From: Vibrio kanaloae
GTDB lineage: Bacteria > Pseudomonadota > Gammaproteobacteria > Enterobacterales > Vibrionaceae
NCBI RefSeq assembly: GCF_024347535.1
Contig: NZ_AP025497.1
Location: 1,302,001-1,366,000, forward strand
Length of the DNA: 64,000 nucleotides
Direction: 5' to 3'
In this document: positions 28,317 to 38,269 of the stretch, piece by piece
Layout of the letters: each line of letters begins with the position of its first letter
Position numbering within the stretch: position 1 is the stretch's first letter
Notes under the pieces: model-generated
The model's input: only the letters and a program-made list of their open reading frames with translations
What the model was told of the DNA's origin: nothing
The model's database searches: none
Made by a program: the position numbers and the translations under genes

Positions 28317-28634
28317 GTTAAATTACTCATTTTTTGGGAACAGGAAATAAGTCGGGGCTAATTTTGCAGAATTTTCTTTAGTAAAAAGTAGATCTAAATC
28401 ATGTAATGAAACGGCGTGTCACATGATATGCGAAAAACGGATTTTTGATCACGAAAATAGCGTGCCACAGGTGATTTATGCTCATGCCTGTTATTAGTTT
28501 TTCTAATTTGAAGGGGTGGTTTGTACAGATTTATATCAGATAAACGTTTGCGTAAAATTGCATTAATAAATCTGTTCCATAGAAAGGCTCGAATTTGTTA
28601 ACAAAGATTAAACAAGGTGTGGTTTCAGTGTGAT

Positions 28635-29225
28635 CTATTGCATTACGTGCTGTTGCAATGACTGAATGATTTGAGCTGTAACGCCCCAAATTAGGTGCTC
28701 TTGGAAGGGCATGGCAAAAACACGGTGTTTGATTTTTCTTAAATTAACGGTATGACTATGAAGCTTGGCTTGGTCCAAAATATAGGTGGCAGGTACCTCA
28801 AAAATAGAGGCGACTTCGTTCGCATCTATAACCGCTTTGTAGTTGGGATCGACGAATACAACAATTGGCGTAACATAAAATTTACTAATGGTACTTAATG
28901 CTGGTAATTGCCCAACAATTTTAACTTGATCCGATCGAATTCCTACTTCCTCGTGAAGTTCTCTCAGTGCTGTGAACTGCATTGAAGGGTCGGAAAGTTC
29001 GTGTTTTCCGCCAGGGAAGCTCACTTGTCCTGGGTGATGCTTTAAATGAGCGGCTCTTTTAGTAAAAATTACATGTAAACCGTCTTCGCGATCAACTAAA
29101 CCGACTACAACTGCCGCTTTGCGAAGTTGTTCCCGGCTTATGTGAGCAACACGCTCAATAGACTCAGGGTGGTAACCGACAGCTGTATTCAGTTGGAATT
29201 GCTGAAGGAAGTTCTTTCTATTCAT
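28635..29225 (-). CDS. nudL: Nudix CoA pyrophosphatase-like protein NudL
   Basis: The 196-residue protein has the Nudix box: GGKHEL, then ALRELHEEVGI. It also has the upstream HHPGQVSFPGG segment that marks the CoA/UPF0035 group. Proteins of this type hydrolyse coenzyme A or related nucleotides. The start ATG at 29225 follows GGGTTGAT. A hexanucleotide repeat (29243-29278) begins 17 bases before the start codon. Confidence 0.88.
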   Translation of the reverse strand: MNRKNFLQQFQLNTAVGYHPESIERVAHISREQLRKAAVVVGLVDREDGLHVIFTKRAAHLKHHPGQVSFPGGKHELSDPSMQFTALRELHEEVGIRSDQVKIVGQLPALSTISKFYVTPIVVFVDPNYKAVIDANEVASIFEVPATYILDQAKLHSHTVNLRKIKHRVFAMPFQEHLIWGVTAQIIQSLQQHVMQ

Positions 29226-29553
29226 ATCAACCCAATATATTGATAATTATAATTATAATTATAATTATAAGTATAAGCATAACACCGAGTAGATTACCAA
29301 CTTTGACTAAAATTTGCCTTGCTTCCCATAGTTTTAACAAGAGAACTCTGTTCTTTTGGATAATTAGTTAATAGTAAAAGTGCAAAATTCAACTTAAAAA
29401 TAACCATTCCCCCATACTCAATATGTGCATTTAAATTGGTAAGCGTTATCCATGTCATATAATTGGGTGATGAAACGTATATTTTTTGTTTAAGAATTTG
29501 ATCACAATAATTTAGTAGCCCATTCTAAAAAGAAATAAAAAAAAAGGCATGCG
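29226..29553. other. Divergent intergenic region nudL / H-NOX
   Basis: There is no gene in 328 bp. Apart from the ATAATT repeat near nudL it is AT-rich sequence. I could not assign promoters or a known operator, and found no clear NO-responsive site. Confidence 0.5.
29243..29278. repeat. ATAATT hexanucleotide tandem repeat
   Basis: Four perfect ATAATT units (29243-29266) are followed by two variants, ATAAGT and ATAAGC. It lies in the likely promoter or 5' leader of nudL. Confidence 0.85.
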
Positions 29554-30096
29554 ATGAAAGGAATCATATTCACCGAATTTTTAGAGCTTGTTGAAGACAA
29601 ATTTGGATTAGAGTTGTTGGAAGAAGTTTTAGAGATGTCAGAAGATGAAGGGATTTACACATCTGTAGGTAGTTACGACCATAAAAATCTTGTGAAGCTC
29701 ATCATTAACCTAAGTAAAAAAACCAATATAGATGCTGCCAGTTTACAGCGAGTGTTTGGTCAGTCTGTCTTTAAGAACCTGTTAGCTTCTATACCTAATA
29801 AAGCCAGCCTTAAGCACAGCAATACCACTTTCCAATTTATCCAACACGTAGAGCATTATATTCATGTAGAAGTGAAGAAGCTCTATCCGGATGCTGAGCC
29901 ACCAGAATTTAGTTTTATAACGACTACAGAAGCGCAGCTTATATTCGATTATAAGAGTGCGAGGTGTATGTCGCATGTATGTTTAGGACTCATTGAGGGT
30001 TGTGCTGATTACTATAGTGAATCGATTGTAATAGAGATGACACCTCAAAATGATGAGCAAAGTGTGGTTAGGTTTAATCTTAAAGTAGAAAAGTAA
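29554..30096 (+). CDS. H-NOX haem NO-binding sensor protein
   Basis: This 180-residue protein is a stand-alone H-NOX domain. The proximal haem histidine is H104 in HYIHVEVKKLYPDA. The propionate-binding YxSxR motif is Y133, S135 and R137 (DYKSARCMS). Proteins of this group in facultative anaerobes bind NO and CO and regulate a partner kinase. The next gene starts one base after this stop, so the two are coupled. In Vibrio harveyi an H-NOX pairs with the kinase HqsK to feed NO signals into quorum sensing; the same role is inferred here. Confidence 0.92.
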   Translation: MKGIIFTEFLELVEDKFGLELLEEVLEMSEDEGIYTSVGSYDHKNLVKLIINLSKKTNIDAASLQRVFGQSVFKNLLASIPNKASLKHSNTTFQFIQHVEHYIHVEVKKLYPDAEPPEFSFITTTEAQLIFDYKSARCMSHVCLGLIEGCADYYSESIVIEMTPQNDEQSVVRFNLKVEK

Positions 30097-30097
30097 T

Positions 30098-31816
30098 ATG
30101 AGTTTGGCATCCGCGCTAGAAAAGAAACTTAAGCGACAGATCGCGGCAAGAAAAGAAGCTGAAAGATTGTTGGAGCAAAAAAGTCTGGAACTATTTGAGA
30201 CTAACCAGCAACTTGAACTTGCTTTGCGCCAGTTAGAGAAGCGCTCTAAAGCGAATTTGCGTCGTATTGAGTTTCAAGAACAAGTCGATAACCTGTTGAT
30301 TGATTTTGGACGAGCGTTTCTCCGTAATGATCTGGATGATGTTATGTTGTCTGAACTAACGACTAATGTAATGAACAGTTACCTTATCGAAGCCAGCCGC
30401 TTAATACTGCCACCTAAGCTAATCCCAGAACTTCAAACGTACGACTATGGCGACAAAACCGTTGGCGAGCTAACACATGATATACAGATGCCTCAATGGG
30501 AAGGCAATATACTGACGGTGCCCCTTGAAGTCGAGAAGGTGATTGTTGGTGCACTGATTGTTAAAGTTAATTTGTCTGTACAAGACTATGAGTTTATTGA
30601 GAGTCAATTATCGTTGGTGGCCGACCTTATATGCAGTGCGTTGGCTCATCAGCTTGCCATTAACCGCAATATTAAATCACGTCAACGAGCGGAAGAATCT
30701 GAAAGGGCGACACGCGATTTTGTTGCCATGATAAACCACGAGTTAAGGACCCCATTAAACGGATTGTTGGGTAGTGCGGAACTGATTAGTGATACCGAAT
30801 TAACAAGTTCACAGCGCGAATTAGTGAACAACCTAAGCCAATCTGGTGAGTTTCTAAGAACCATCATTAATGACCTACTCGATTACAGTAAAATAAATGC
30901 GGGCATGTTGGAACTTATTCCGAAGAAGTTTGCGTTGAAGGATTTGAGAAACACTATCGACAGCATCTTTACAAATAGAGCCATTGAGAAACAACTGCAA
31001 TTTAATGTCAATGTTGCCCAAAATATGCCGACTCACTTCAATGGGGATTTGGAGCGCATTACACAGTTGTTTGTGAACCTGATTGGTAATGCCATCAAGT
31101 TTACTGAAGAAGGTCACGTAAGTGTTGATATAGAATGGCGACATAATCAATTTTTCTTTTCGGTACAAGATTCTGGGGTTGGAATCGCTGAGTCTGCTCA
31201 TGAAACACTCTTCGAACCTTTTACACAAGCTGATAACTCTAGTAGCCGAAACTATGAAGGTACAGGGTTGGGGTTAGCGATTTGTCGCAAGTTAGTCGCG
31301 ATGATGCACGGTGATATTAAAGTTTCGAGTACCGTGGGTGTAGGAACGACTTTTTCTATCGCAATTCCGCTGCAAGTTATCGATATATTGCCTAATAGCG
31401 AACGAGAGGCTAAAGATCTCGAGTCAGATGTCGAACTGTCGTTATTAAAAGTACTGGTGGTTGATGATATTAAGATGAACCAGGTCATCATCCAACAAAT
31501 GCTTCGTAAGTATGAGATAGAGCCTGCGATCGCAAGCAATGGTGTCGAAGGGCTTGAGTTAGCATGTACCAATGAATACGACATTTTATTTATGGACTGC
31601 AGAATGCCAGTAATGGATGGCTTTGAAGCAACACAAACCTTAAGAGAGAAAGGGTATAACAAGTCGATTGTGGCACTGACTGCGGGCACAACACTGGAAG
31701 AGCGTGAACGCTGTATTCAGTGTGGTATGGACGACATACTCAGTAAACCCTACACAGCGGATGACCTCAAAGATATGCTTAAGAAGTGGGGTTCCACACC
31801 TGCTGCTGTTGTTTAG
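30098..31816 (+). CDS. Hybrid sensor histidine kinase, H-NOX partner (HqsK-like)
   Basis: This 572-residue cytoplasmic protein has no membrane segments. An N-terminal coiled coil (1-60) and a sensor-like region (about 70-200) precede the HisKA domain, with H214 in MINHELRTPLNG. The HATPase motifs are NLIGNAIKFTEEG, DSGVGI and GTGLGLAICRK. A C-terminal receiver carries LVVDDIKMN and LFMDCRMPVMDG. Adjacency to H-NOX identifies it as the NO-responsive kinase. Phosphotransfer to LuxU or another HPt protein is inferred by analogy with V. harveyi HqsK. Confidence 0.9.
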   Translation: MSLASALEKKLKRQIAARKEAERLLEQKSLELFETNQQLELALRQLEKRSKANLRRIEFQEQVDNLLIDFGRAFLRNDLDDVMLSELTTNVMNSYLIEASRLILPPKLIPELQTYDYGDKTVGELTHDIQMPQWEGNILTVPLEVEKVIVGALIVKVNLSVQDYEFIESQLSLVADLICSALAHQLAINRNIKSRQRAEESERATRDFVAMINHELRTPLNGLLGSAELISDTELTSSQRELVNNLSQSGEFLRTIINDLLDYSKINAGMLELIPKKFALKDLRNTIDSIFTNRAIEKQLQFNVNVAQNMPTHFNGDLERITQLFVNLIGNAIKFTEEGHVSVDIEWRHNQFFFSVQDSGVGIAESAHETLFEPFTQADNSSSRNYEGTGLGLAICRKLVAMMHGDIKVSSTVGVGTTFSIAIPLQVIDILPNSEREAKDLESDVELSLLKVLVVDDIKMNQVIIQQMLRKYEIEPAIASNGVEGLELACTNEYDILFMDCRMPVMDGFEATQTLREKGYNKSIVALTAGTTLEERERCIQCGMDDILSKPYTADDLKDMLKKWGSTPAAVV

Positions 31817-31903
31817 GTCAAGCTATTTATTATTTAGGTAAAACTACAGTGATTTAAGTTGAGCTAGTGAATTCCGTGGACAACATGCATTTAGAAAGAA
31901 ACT

Positions 31904-31955
31904 AAAAACCCTAAGTGGTCATGATGACAACCGGATAACCTAGGGTTTGCTTTAT
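31904..31955. terminator. Hairpin between convergent kinase and pabB genes
   Basis: AAACCCTA (31906-31913) pairs with TAGGGTTT (31941-31948) across a loop that can itself fold, with A-rich and T-rich flanks. Confidence 0.55.
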
Positions 31956-32001
31956 TTGCTGAACGCCAACGGGTAAACGTCGTCAAACATTGGACTGATG
32001 C

Positions 32002-33375
32002 TTAGCTGTCTTCGAGCACGGGCAAGATCCGACTCAACTTGTCCAGCGTCTCTTGGTATTCAGATGCACAATCACTATCAAACACCACACCACCACCAGC
32101 CCAAGCGTAAAGGGTATTGTTCTCTGCCACTAACGTACGAATGGTAATACTAGTATCCATTCTACCGTTTCGGCTGATGTAGCCAATACTGCCGCAATAT
32201 GCTGAACGTCGATGAGGCTCTAGCTCTTCAATGATCTGCATTGCGCGAACTTTAGGTGCACCAGTAATCGAACCACCAGGGAAGCAAGCTCTCAGTAGAG
32301 CAGTTGCTGAATATTGGTCATCAAGGTCAGCTCTTATTGTGCTTACTAAATGATGAACCGCAGGGAAGCTTTCAATGTCGAACAGTTTTGGTACATGAAC
32401 GGTGCCCGGTTTTGCTACTCGACCAATGTCATTACGAAGCAGGTCAACGATCATCAAGTTTTCTGCCTGATCTTTATCGGCACTTGCTAAGTCTTGTGCG
32501 TTGGCATCATCAATTATAGGGTCTTCAGAACGAGGGCGTGTGCCTTTGATCGGTTTTGTTTCAATAGTGCCACTATTGAGTTCTAAGAATCGTTCAGGCG
32601 AAACACTGATTATTGCGCATTCGGTCAAACGGATAAAACCGGAGAAGGGGGCTGAGTTATACTGTTCAAGCTTTTCATAGGCCAGCCATTCACTGCCTTG
32701 GTATTTGGCATTGAAGCGCTGAGCTAAATTAATCTGATAACAGTCGCCAGAGAGCAGGTATTCTTGAACGTGCTCGAACTTGTCAGAATAACTCTGTTCA
32801 CTCATGTTCGATTGCCACGGTGTCGTTAGGCGAAATTCCTCTGTTTGAGATTTGCCTTGCTGCTCAGATAACCAATTCCAGTGCGCCTCGATGTTCTGTC
32901 CAACCACACACGCTGTCTTAAGCTTGTGATCAACCACTATTGCCCATTCATACAAACCAACCGCCATGTCGGGTGCGTTAATATCGCGCTTTGCAAGAGA
33001 CGGAAGTGTTTCAACTCTGCGCCCCAAATCGTAACTAAAGTAGCCTAAAGCACCGCCAACGAATGGTAATTCAGGGTGGCCTTTGGCTGCAGGCAATAAT
33101 TGCTGCTGATATTGGTCGAGTAGTTCGAAAGGATCTGACTCTGACACCTTACGTTCTTCGTTTACATTAACGGTCGTTTTGACGCCGATTGTCTCGAAGG
33201 TGGCGATGGGTTGAGCAACTAAAATATCGTATCGACTATCAACGTGGTTTTCTGAAGCGGAGCGTAATAGCATTGCCCACGGTAGGTTCTCAATATGGGA
33301 AAACAGCTGTTTAGCTAAAGTTGATTGATATTCAAGCGGCTTTATTTGGATAGAGCGAAATTCGTTGTTATTCAT
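32002..33375 (-). CDS. pabB: Aminodeoxychorismate synthase component I PabB
   Basis: PabB makes 4-amino-4-deoxychorismate from chorismate for folate synthesis. The PIKGTRPR motif carries the lysine that marks PabB rather than TrpE. Further motifs are PGGSITGAPKVRAMQII and CGSIGYISRNGRMD. I favour ATG 33375; a TTG at 33393 in frame is an alternative, and neither has a good ribosome site. No glutaminase (pabA) is nearby. Confidence 0.92.
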   Translation of the reverse strand: MNNNEFRSIQIKPLEYQSTLAKQLFSHIENLPWAMLLRSASENHVDSRYDILVAQPIATFETIGVKTTVNVNEERKVSESDPFELLDQYQQQLLPAAKGHPELPFVGGALGYFSYDLGRRVETLPSLAKRDINAPDMAVGLYEWAIVVDHKLKTACVVGQNIEAHWNWLSEQQGKSQTEEFRLTTPWQSNMSEQSYSDKFEHVQEYLLSGDCYQINLAQRFNAKYQGSEWLAYEKLEQYNSAPFSGFIRLTECAIISVSPERFLELNSGTIETKPIKGTRPRSEDPIIDDANAQDLASADKDQAENLMIVDLLRNDIGRVAKPGTVHVPKLFDIESFPAVHHLVSTIRADLDDQYSATALLRACFPGGSITGAPKVRAMQIIEELEPHRRSAYCGSIGYISRNGRMDTSITIRTLVAENNTLYAWAGGGVVFDSDCASEYQETLDKLSRILPVLEDS

Positions 33376-33621
33376 TTGTTTAATTTGTGACAAAGAGTTC
33401 GATCACTGCATGGCGTGTGAGAGGAAGCAAGAGTATCATAAATTGAAAATAAAATGGGTTCTTGATTAGAACGGTGTAATACAAATGGTTTAGTTTACAG
33501 CTATGCAAGCGATTGCTAAAGCAACTAAATACAGCTTAACACAATAAAAAGCTAAGCCAATTAGGCCTGAAATAGTCAAACCATGGACCCACATGGAACC
33601 AGAACAATAAAGAGGCATGCA

Positions 33622-35139
33622 ATGACGGTTATTCGTAAGCAAGATGTGATCAGCAGTGTCGCTGACGCACTTCAGTACATTTCTTATTATCACCCTTTAG
33701 ACTTTGTCCAAGCCCTAGAAAAAGCGTATGAGAAAGAAGAGAGCCAAGCAGCAAAAGATGCGATCGCTCAGATTCTTATCAACTCGCGCATGTCTGCGGA
33801 AGGTCATCGTCCAATTTGTCAGGATACGGGTATTGTTACTTGTTTCGTGAACATCGGCATGGATGTTAGGTGGGAAACGGATCAAACAGTACAACAGATG
33901 GTTGATGAAGGTGTTCGTCAAGCTTACAACAATCCAGACAACCCATTGCGTGCGTCTGTCCTAATGGACCCTGCAGGTAAGCGTATTAATACAAAAGACA
34001 ACACACCAGCGGTTGTTCACATTAATATGGTTCCAGGCAACAAAGTTGAAATTCAAATCGCGGCGAAAGGCGGCGGTTCTGAGAACAAAACCAAGATGGT
34101 TATGCTGAACCCTTCTGATGATATTGCAGAGTGGGTAGAGAAGACGCTACCAACAATGGGCGCAGGCTGGTGTCCTCCGGGCATGCTTGGTATAGGCATC
34201 GGCGGTACGGCTGAGAAAGCAGCGGTACTAGCGAAAGAATCTCTTATGGAACACATCGATATCCAAGAGCTTATCGACAAAGGTCCAGAGAACGCTGAAG
34301 AAGAGCTTCGTTTAGACATCTTCAACCGCGTAAACAAACTGGGTATTGGTGCTCAAGGCCTTGGCGGCCTAACGACTGTGGTTGATGTGAAAATCAAAAC
34401 AGCACCAACACACGCAGCCTCTAAGCCTGTTTGCTTAATCCCGAACTGTGCAGCGACTCGTCACGTTCACTTCACACTAGACGGCAGCGGCCCTGCAGAG
34501 CTAACGCCACCTAAGCTAGAAGAATGGCCAGACATCACTTGGGAAGCGGGCGCAAACACACGTCGTGTTAACCTTGATGAAGTAACCAAAGAAGACGTAC
34601 AAGAGTGGAAGACAGGCGAAACGGTTCTGCTATCAGGTAAGATCTTAACAGGTCGTGATGCAGCGCATAAACGTATTCAAGGCATGCTCGAAAGCGGCGA
34701 AGGCCTTCCAGCTGGCGTTGATTTCAAAGGCAAGTTCATTTACTACGTTGGCCCTGTTGATGCGGTAGGCGATGAAGCGGTAGGCCCTGCGGGTCCAACA
34801 ACGTCAACACGTATGGATAAGTTCACTGACATGATGCTAAACGAAACTGGCATCATGGGCATGATAGGTAAAGCGGAACGTGGTCCTGCAACGGTTGAAT
34901 CAATCAAGGAGCACAAAGCGGTTTATCTAATGGCGGTTGGCGGTGCAGCTTATTTAGTCGCGAAAGCAATTAAAAAAGCACGCGTTGTTGCGTTTGAAGA
35001 TCTCGGTATGGAAGCGATTTACGAGTTTGAAGTTGAAGATATGCCCGTAACAGTAGCGGTTGACTCTAACGGCGTGAACGCGCACCAGATCGGCCCTGAC
35101 ACGTGGAAAGTGAAAATTGCTGAAGCTGAAAAAGCATAA
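33622..35139 (+). CDS. Fumarate hydratase, class I (Fe-S)
   Basis: This 505-residue class I fumarase interconverts fumarate and malate. ATG 33622 follows AGAGG at six bases. Likely cluster cysteines are in RPICQDTGI, GAGWCPPG or PNCAATRH, and the active-site segment GPAGPTTSTRMDKF is intact. It is oxygen-sensitive by family and belongs to the shorter single-chain group rather than E. coli FumA. It stands alone, ending at the terminator at 35211-35250. Confidence 0.94.
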   Translation: MTVIRKQDVISSVADALQYISYYHPLDFVQALEKAYEKEESQAAKDAIAQILINSRMSAEGHRPICQDTGIVTCFVNIGMDVRWETDQTVQQMVDEGVRQAYNNPDNPLRASVLMDPAGKRINTKDNTPAVVHINMVPGNKVEIQIAAKGGGSENKTKMVMLNPSDDIAEWVEKTLPTMGAGWCPPGMLGIGIGGTAEKAAVLAKESLMEHIDIQELIDKGPENAEEELRLDIFNRVNKLGIGAQGLGGLTTVVDVKIKTAPTHAASKPVCLIPNCAATRHVHFTLDGSGPAELTPPKLEEWPDITWEAGANTRRVNLDEVTKEDVQEWKTGETVLLSGKILTGRDAAHKRIQGMLESGEGLPAGVDFKGKFIYYVGPVDAVGDEAVGPAGPTTSTRMDKFTDMMLNETGIMGMIGKAERGPATVESIKEHKAVYLMAVGGAAYLVAKAIKKARVVAFEDLGMEAIYEFEVEDMPVTVAVDSNGVNAHQIGPDTWKVKIAEAEKA

Positions 35140-35210
35140 TTTTCTGAAGTCAAAAAGTCGAAACAGACGCTAGCTTCAGTGTTTGAATTGCAATTCTTGA
35201 CAGAAAGTTG

Positions 35211-35250
35211 AAGACAAAAGTGCAGCATTATTTGCACTTTTGTCTTATTA
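35211..35250 (+). terminator. Terminator after the fumarase gene
   Basis: A 14-bp perfect stem (35211-35224 with 35233-35246) around an eight-base loop, ending in CTTATT. Confidence 0.85.
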
Positions 35251-35303
35251 TCAATGATATAGTGATAAACATATCGTTTGATATAAGAACATAGGAGAGA
35301 GGA

Positions 35304-35489
35304 ATGCCTCGTTTTATTCAGATCCTACAGATTATCTTGGCAGTGGTGATTGGTAGTTTCATTGGTTACGATTTGATCTTGCACGGAATCAGCATCTTTA
35401 ACGACAAATACGTAACCATAACATGTGTATTGTGGTTGATTTCTGAGATAACACTGTTTGTTATCTACAAGCTAATAGAAGACGATTAG
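35304..35489 (+). CDS. Small two-helix membrane protein (61 aa)
   Basis: Hydrophobic segments span about 6-27 and 37-56, with an acidic tail ending EDD. AGGAGAGAGG directly upstream is a strong ribosome site, so it is probably translated. No family recognised. It lies between two terminators, a single small transcript. Confidence 0.65.
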   Translation: MPRFIQILQIILAVVIGSFIGYDLILHGISIFNDKYVTITCVLWLISEITLFVIYKLIEDD

Positions 35490-35510
35490 TAGACATCAAC
35501 GAAAAAATTT

Positions 35511-35545
35511 AAAGCCCCTGATTATGTATGTAGTCAGGGGCTTTT
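35511..35545 (+). terminator. Terminator after the small membrane gene
   Basis: AAAGCCCCTGA / TCAGGGGCTTT with a 12-base loop, followed by TATT. Confidence 0.85.
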
Positions 35546-35684
35546 ATTCATCTAGCATTAAGAATGGGTATTGCATACTCTCCACTATTAGCAAAAGCAT
35601 ACAAACTATCCCAACAGGGAAAGAACATAGGCTTCCCTCTCTATTATCTTAAGCAGCTAGCCTATTTATAACGGAGTCGTTCAA

Positions 35685-37058
35685 ATGAAACACCTAACTC
35701 AAGAAATGAGTGACTTTATAAGCAGAGGAACGGATTCTCACATTCGAGTAGCGGTCACGGGGCTTTCTCGTGCGGGCAAGACAGCATTCATTACTTCGCT
35801 GGTTAATCAGCTTCTTTATACGTCTACCCACAAAAATTTACCACTTCTTGCCTCGGCGAGAGATGGAAGAATTATTGGTGCTAAACGTATTCCACAACAC
35901 AACATGATGATTCCCCGTTTCTCGTACGATGAAGCGATGGAATCTTTGAATGCGCAGCCACCAGAATGGCCGGTGCCAACGCGTGATGTCAGTGAGATTC
36001 GTCTAGCCATCAAATATAAGCCTGCGAAGGGCGCGAAAAAGCTACTGAGTAAAAACAGCACCCTTTATCTCGATATTGTCGATTATCCAGGAGAGTGGCT
36101 GCTTGATTTGCCGTTACTGGATATGGACTTCGATACCTGGAGCCAATCTCAGTTTGCCGCATTGAAAGGCGACAGAGAAACTTACTCGCAACAGTGGAAC
36201 GCAATGCGTGGTGACGTTGACTTGCTAGCAGAAGCGGACGAAAAGAAACTGGTCGCCATTGCCGATAGCTATACTCAGTATCTTCACACTTGTAAGGATA
36301 ACGGGTTGCACTGGGTGCAGCCGGGTCGATTCGTATTACCCGGTGAGCTTGAAGGCGCGCCTGTGCTGCAATTCTTTCCGTGTATCGCACCTGAGGGTAA
36401 GTTCTTAAAAACAAGTAACTATGCGGTACTGAAAGCGCGTTATGAAGAGTATCAACAGAAGGTCGTCAAAGCGTTCTACAAAAATCACTTCGCGACGTTC
36501 GACAGACAAATCGTACTGGTGGATTGCTTACAGCCACTTAATGCGGGCTATGACTCTTTCATGGACATGCGTGGCGCGTTAGAACAGTTACTTAAGAGCT
36601 TTAAGTACGGTCGAAGCAATATTTTAAGGCGTCTGTTTGCACCGAAGATCGACAAGATCTTGTTTGCAGCCACTAAGGCTGACCACGTGACACCGGATCA
36701 ACATCCGAACTTGGTGTCACTGCTACAACAGATGGTGCATCCGGCTTGGCAACAGGCGGCGTTTGAACACATCGACATGAGTTGTATGAGTATCGCGTCT
36801 ATTCAAGCGACCAGCGCGGGTTATATCTCGTCAGGTTCAGACAATGTCCCAGCGTTGCAAGGTGTGACTTTGGATAATGTCCCTCAAACCATGTATCCGG
36901 GAGAAGTGCCGCGTAAGTTGCCCAACAAACAGTATTGGGAAACCAACCAGTTTGATTTCACGAGCTTTAGACCGATGGAGCAATATTCCGATGAGCCTTG
37001 CCAACATCTAAGAGTCGACAAGGTTTTAGAGTATCTCATTGGCGACAAGTTGAAATAA
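35685..37058 (+). CDS. ycjX: YcjX family P-loop protein (DUF463)
   Basis: The 457-residue protein has a Walker A motif, GLSRAGKT (residues 26-33), and a Walker-B-like DIVDYPGEW. It belongs to the YcjX/DUF463 family of predicted GTPases, stress-linked in enterobacteria where the gene follows the psp operon. The same order ycjX-ycjF-tyrR occurs in E. coli; no psp genes are seen here. ycjF starts 14 bases after its stop. Confidence 0.92.
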   Translation: MKHLTQEMSDFISRGTDSHIRVAVTGLSRAGKTAFITSLVNQLLYTSTHKNLPLLASARDGRIIGAKRIPQHNMMIPRFSYDEAMESLNAQPPEWPVPTRDVSEIRLAIKYKPAKGAKKLLSKNSTLYLDIVDYPGEWLLDLPLLDMDFDTWSQSQFAALKGDRETYSQQWNAMRGDVDLLAEADEKKLVAIADSYTQYLHTCKDNGLHWVQPGRFVLPGELEGAPVLQFFPCIAPEGKFLKTSNYAVLKARYEEYQQKVVKAFYKNHFATFDRQIVLVDCLQPLNAGYDSFMDMRGALEQLLKSFKYGRSNILRRLFAPKIDKILFAATKADHVTPDQHPNLVSLLQQMVHPAWQQAAFEHIDMSCMSIASIQATSAGYISSGSDNVPALQGVTLDNVPQTMYPGEVPRKLPNKQYWETNQFDFTSFRPMEQYSDEPCQHLRVDKVLEYLIGDKLK

Positions 37059-37072
37059 TTGAGGTAATCAAA

Positions 37073-38125
37073 ATGAGTGAATTAAAAACAAAGCAGGTCT
37101 TTAATGAACCGTTGAAAACCTCTTTTGATGAGCAAGATAAGAGCGACGTTGGCCCGGATTTAGGCGCACAACAACTGTTCACAGAGCAAGAGAAATTTAT
37201 CCCTGTTGCACCGCAAGTGGAAGCCGATCTTGATGGTGAAGCTGAGCAGCAATTGGAACAAGTGATTCGACCGAGCAAAAAGAAGAAGTGGTTTGGAACG
37301 GGTTTATTGGTCGCTTTCTCTGGCCTAGTTGGATGGCAGGCAATTGATTCGGTGATTACCGCGATTCAAACGGCTGACTGGCTTGCGTTGGGTTGGTCAG
37401 GCTTTATGGCTGCCATTGCTTCATTGGGTTTAGGCGCAATAGGCAAAGAGCTGTGGAAACTGCGCTCACTTAAAGATCACTTTAGTGTGCAAGAGCAGAG
37501 TGAAGAGCTATTGCAAAGCCAAAGTGTCGGTAAGGGCAAAGCGTTCTGTGAAAACATCGCGAAGCAGGGCGGAATTATCGCTGAGTCGCCTTCGTACGAT
37601 AAGTGGCGAAACAGCATTAACCCAGCACACAGCGATGCTGAGGTGTTGGATATGTACGATGCTCTAGTGGTGAGCAAACAAGATAAGGTTGCGACTCAAA
37701 TCGTCACTAAGTTCTCGACCGAATCGGCGGCTTTGGTTGCAGTGAGTCCATTGGCGGCGGCTGATATGTTGCTGGTGGCGTGGCGCAATTTCACCATGAT
37801 AGACAAGCTTGCTGATGTGTATGGCATTGAGCTTGGCTACTGGTCGCGTATTAAGTTATTCAAGTTGGTGTTGATCAATATGGCAGCTGCGGGGGCCAGT
37901 GAACTCGCAATAGACGCGAGTATGGATCTTGTCTCGATGGATCTTGCTGGCAAAGTATCCGCGAGAGCAGGACAGGGCCTAGGTGTTGGTATCCTAACCG
38001 CTCGATTGGGCTTAAAAGCCATGACGTTACTTCGCCCAATGCCTTGGCATAACGAGCGCAAAGTAAAACTGGCAGATATGCGAAAAGCCGTCCTTTCTGA
38101 AATAAAACGAATCACGCTGAAATAG
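37073..38125 (+). CDS. ycjF: YcjF family membrane protein (TIGR01620/DUF697)
   Basis: ATG 37073 has GAGG eight bases upstream, giving 350 residues. An acidic N-terminal region (1-70) is followed by two membrane helices (about 80-130) and a C-terminal DUF697-like domain with conserved helices ([20 protein letters not shown]). It is the usual partner of YcjX; precise function unknown. Confidence 0.9.
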   Translation: MSELKTKQVFNEPLKTSFDEQDKSDVGPDLGAQQLFTEQEKFIPVAPQVEADLDGEAEQQLEQVIRPSKKKKWFGTGLLVAFSGLVGWQAIDSVITAIQTADWLALGWSGFMAAIASLGLGAIGKELWKLRSLKDHFSVQEQSEELLQSQSVGKGKAFCENIAKQGGIIAESPSYDKWRNSINPAHSDAEVLDMYDALVVSKQDKVATQIVTKFSTESAALVAVSPLAAADMLLVAWRNFTMIDKLADVYGIELGYWSRIKLFKLVLINMAAAGASELAIDASMDLVSMDLAGKVSARAGQGLGVGILTARLGLKAMTLLRPMPWHNERKVKLADMRKAVLSEIKRITLK

Positions 38126-38177
38126 TGCATACGACTTTGAAACAAAATGTATGACATTGAGTGGTATGCGAGCGAAG

Positions 38178-38195
38178 AGTAAACATATGTTTACT
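38178..38195. promoter_or_regulatory. TyrR-type box upstream of tyrR
   Basis: AGTAAA-CATATG-TTTACT matches the TyrR box TGTAAA-N6-TTTACA except at the outermost base of each arm. It is the core of a 24-bp perfect palindrome (38175-38198), 75-92 bp before tyrR, suggesting autoregulation. It could also act as a weak ycjF terminator. Confidence 0.6.
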
Positions 38196-38269
38196 CTTCT
38201 TCTTGACTGAACTTAGACCTTAATCCACACTACTGTCAACTTATCCTGACACCTATAATAGGACTATTT

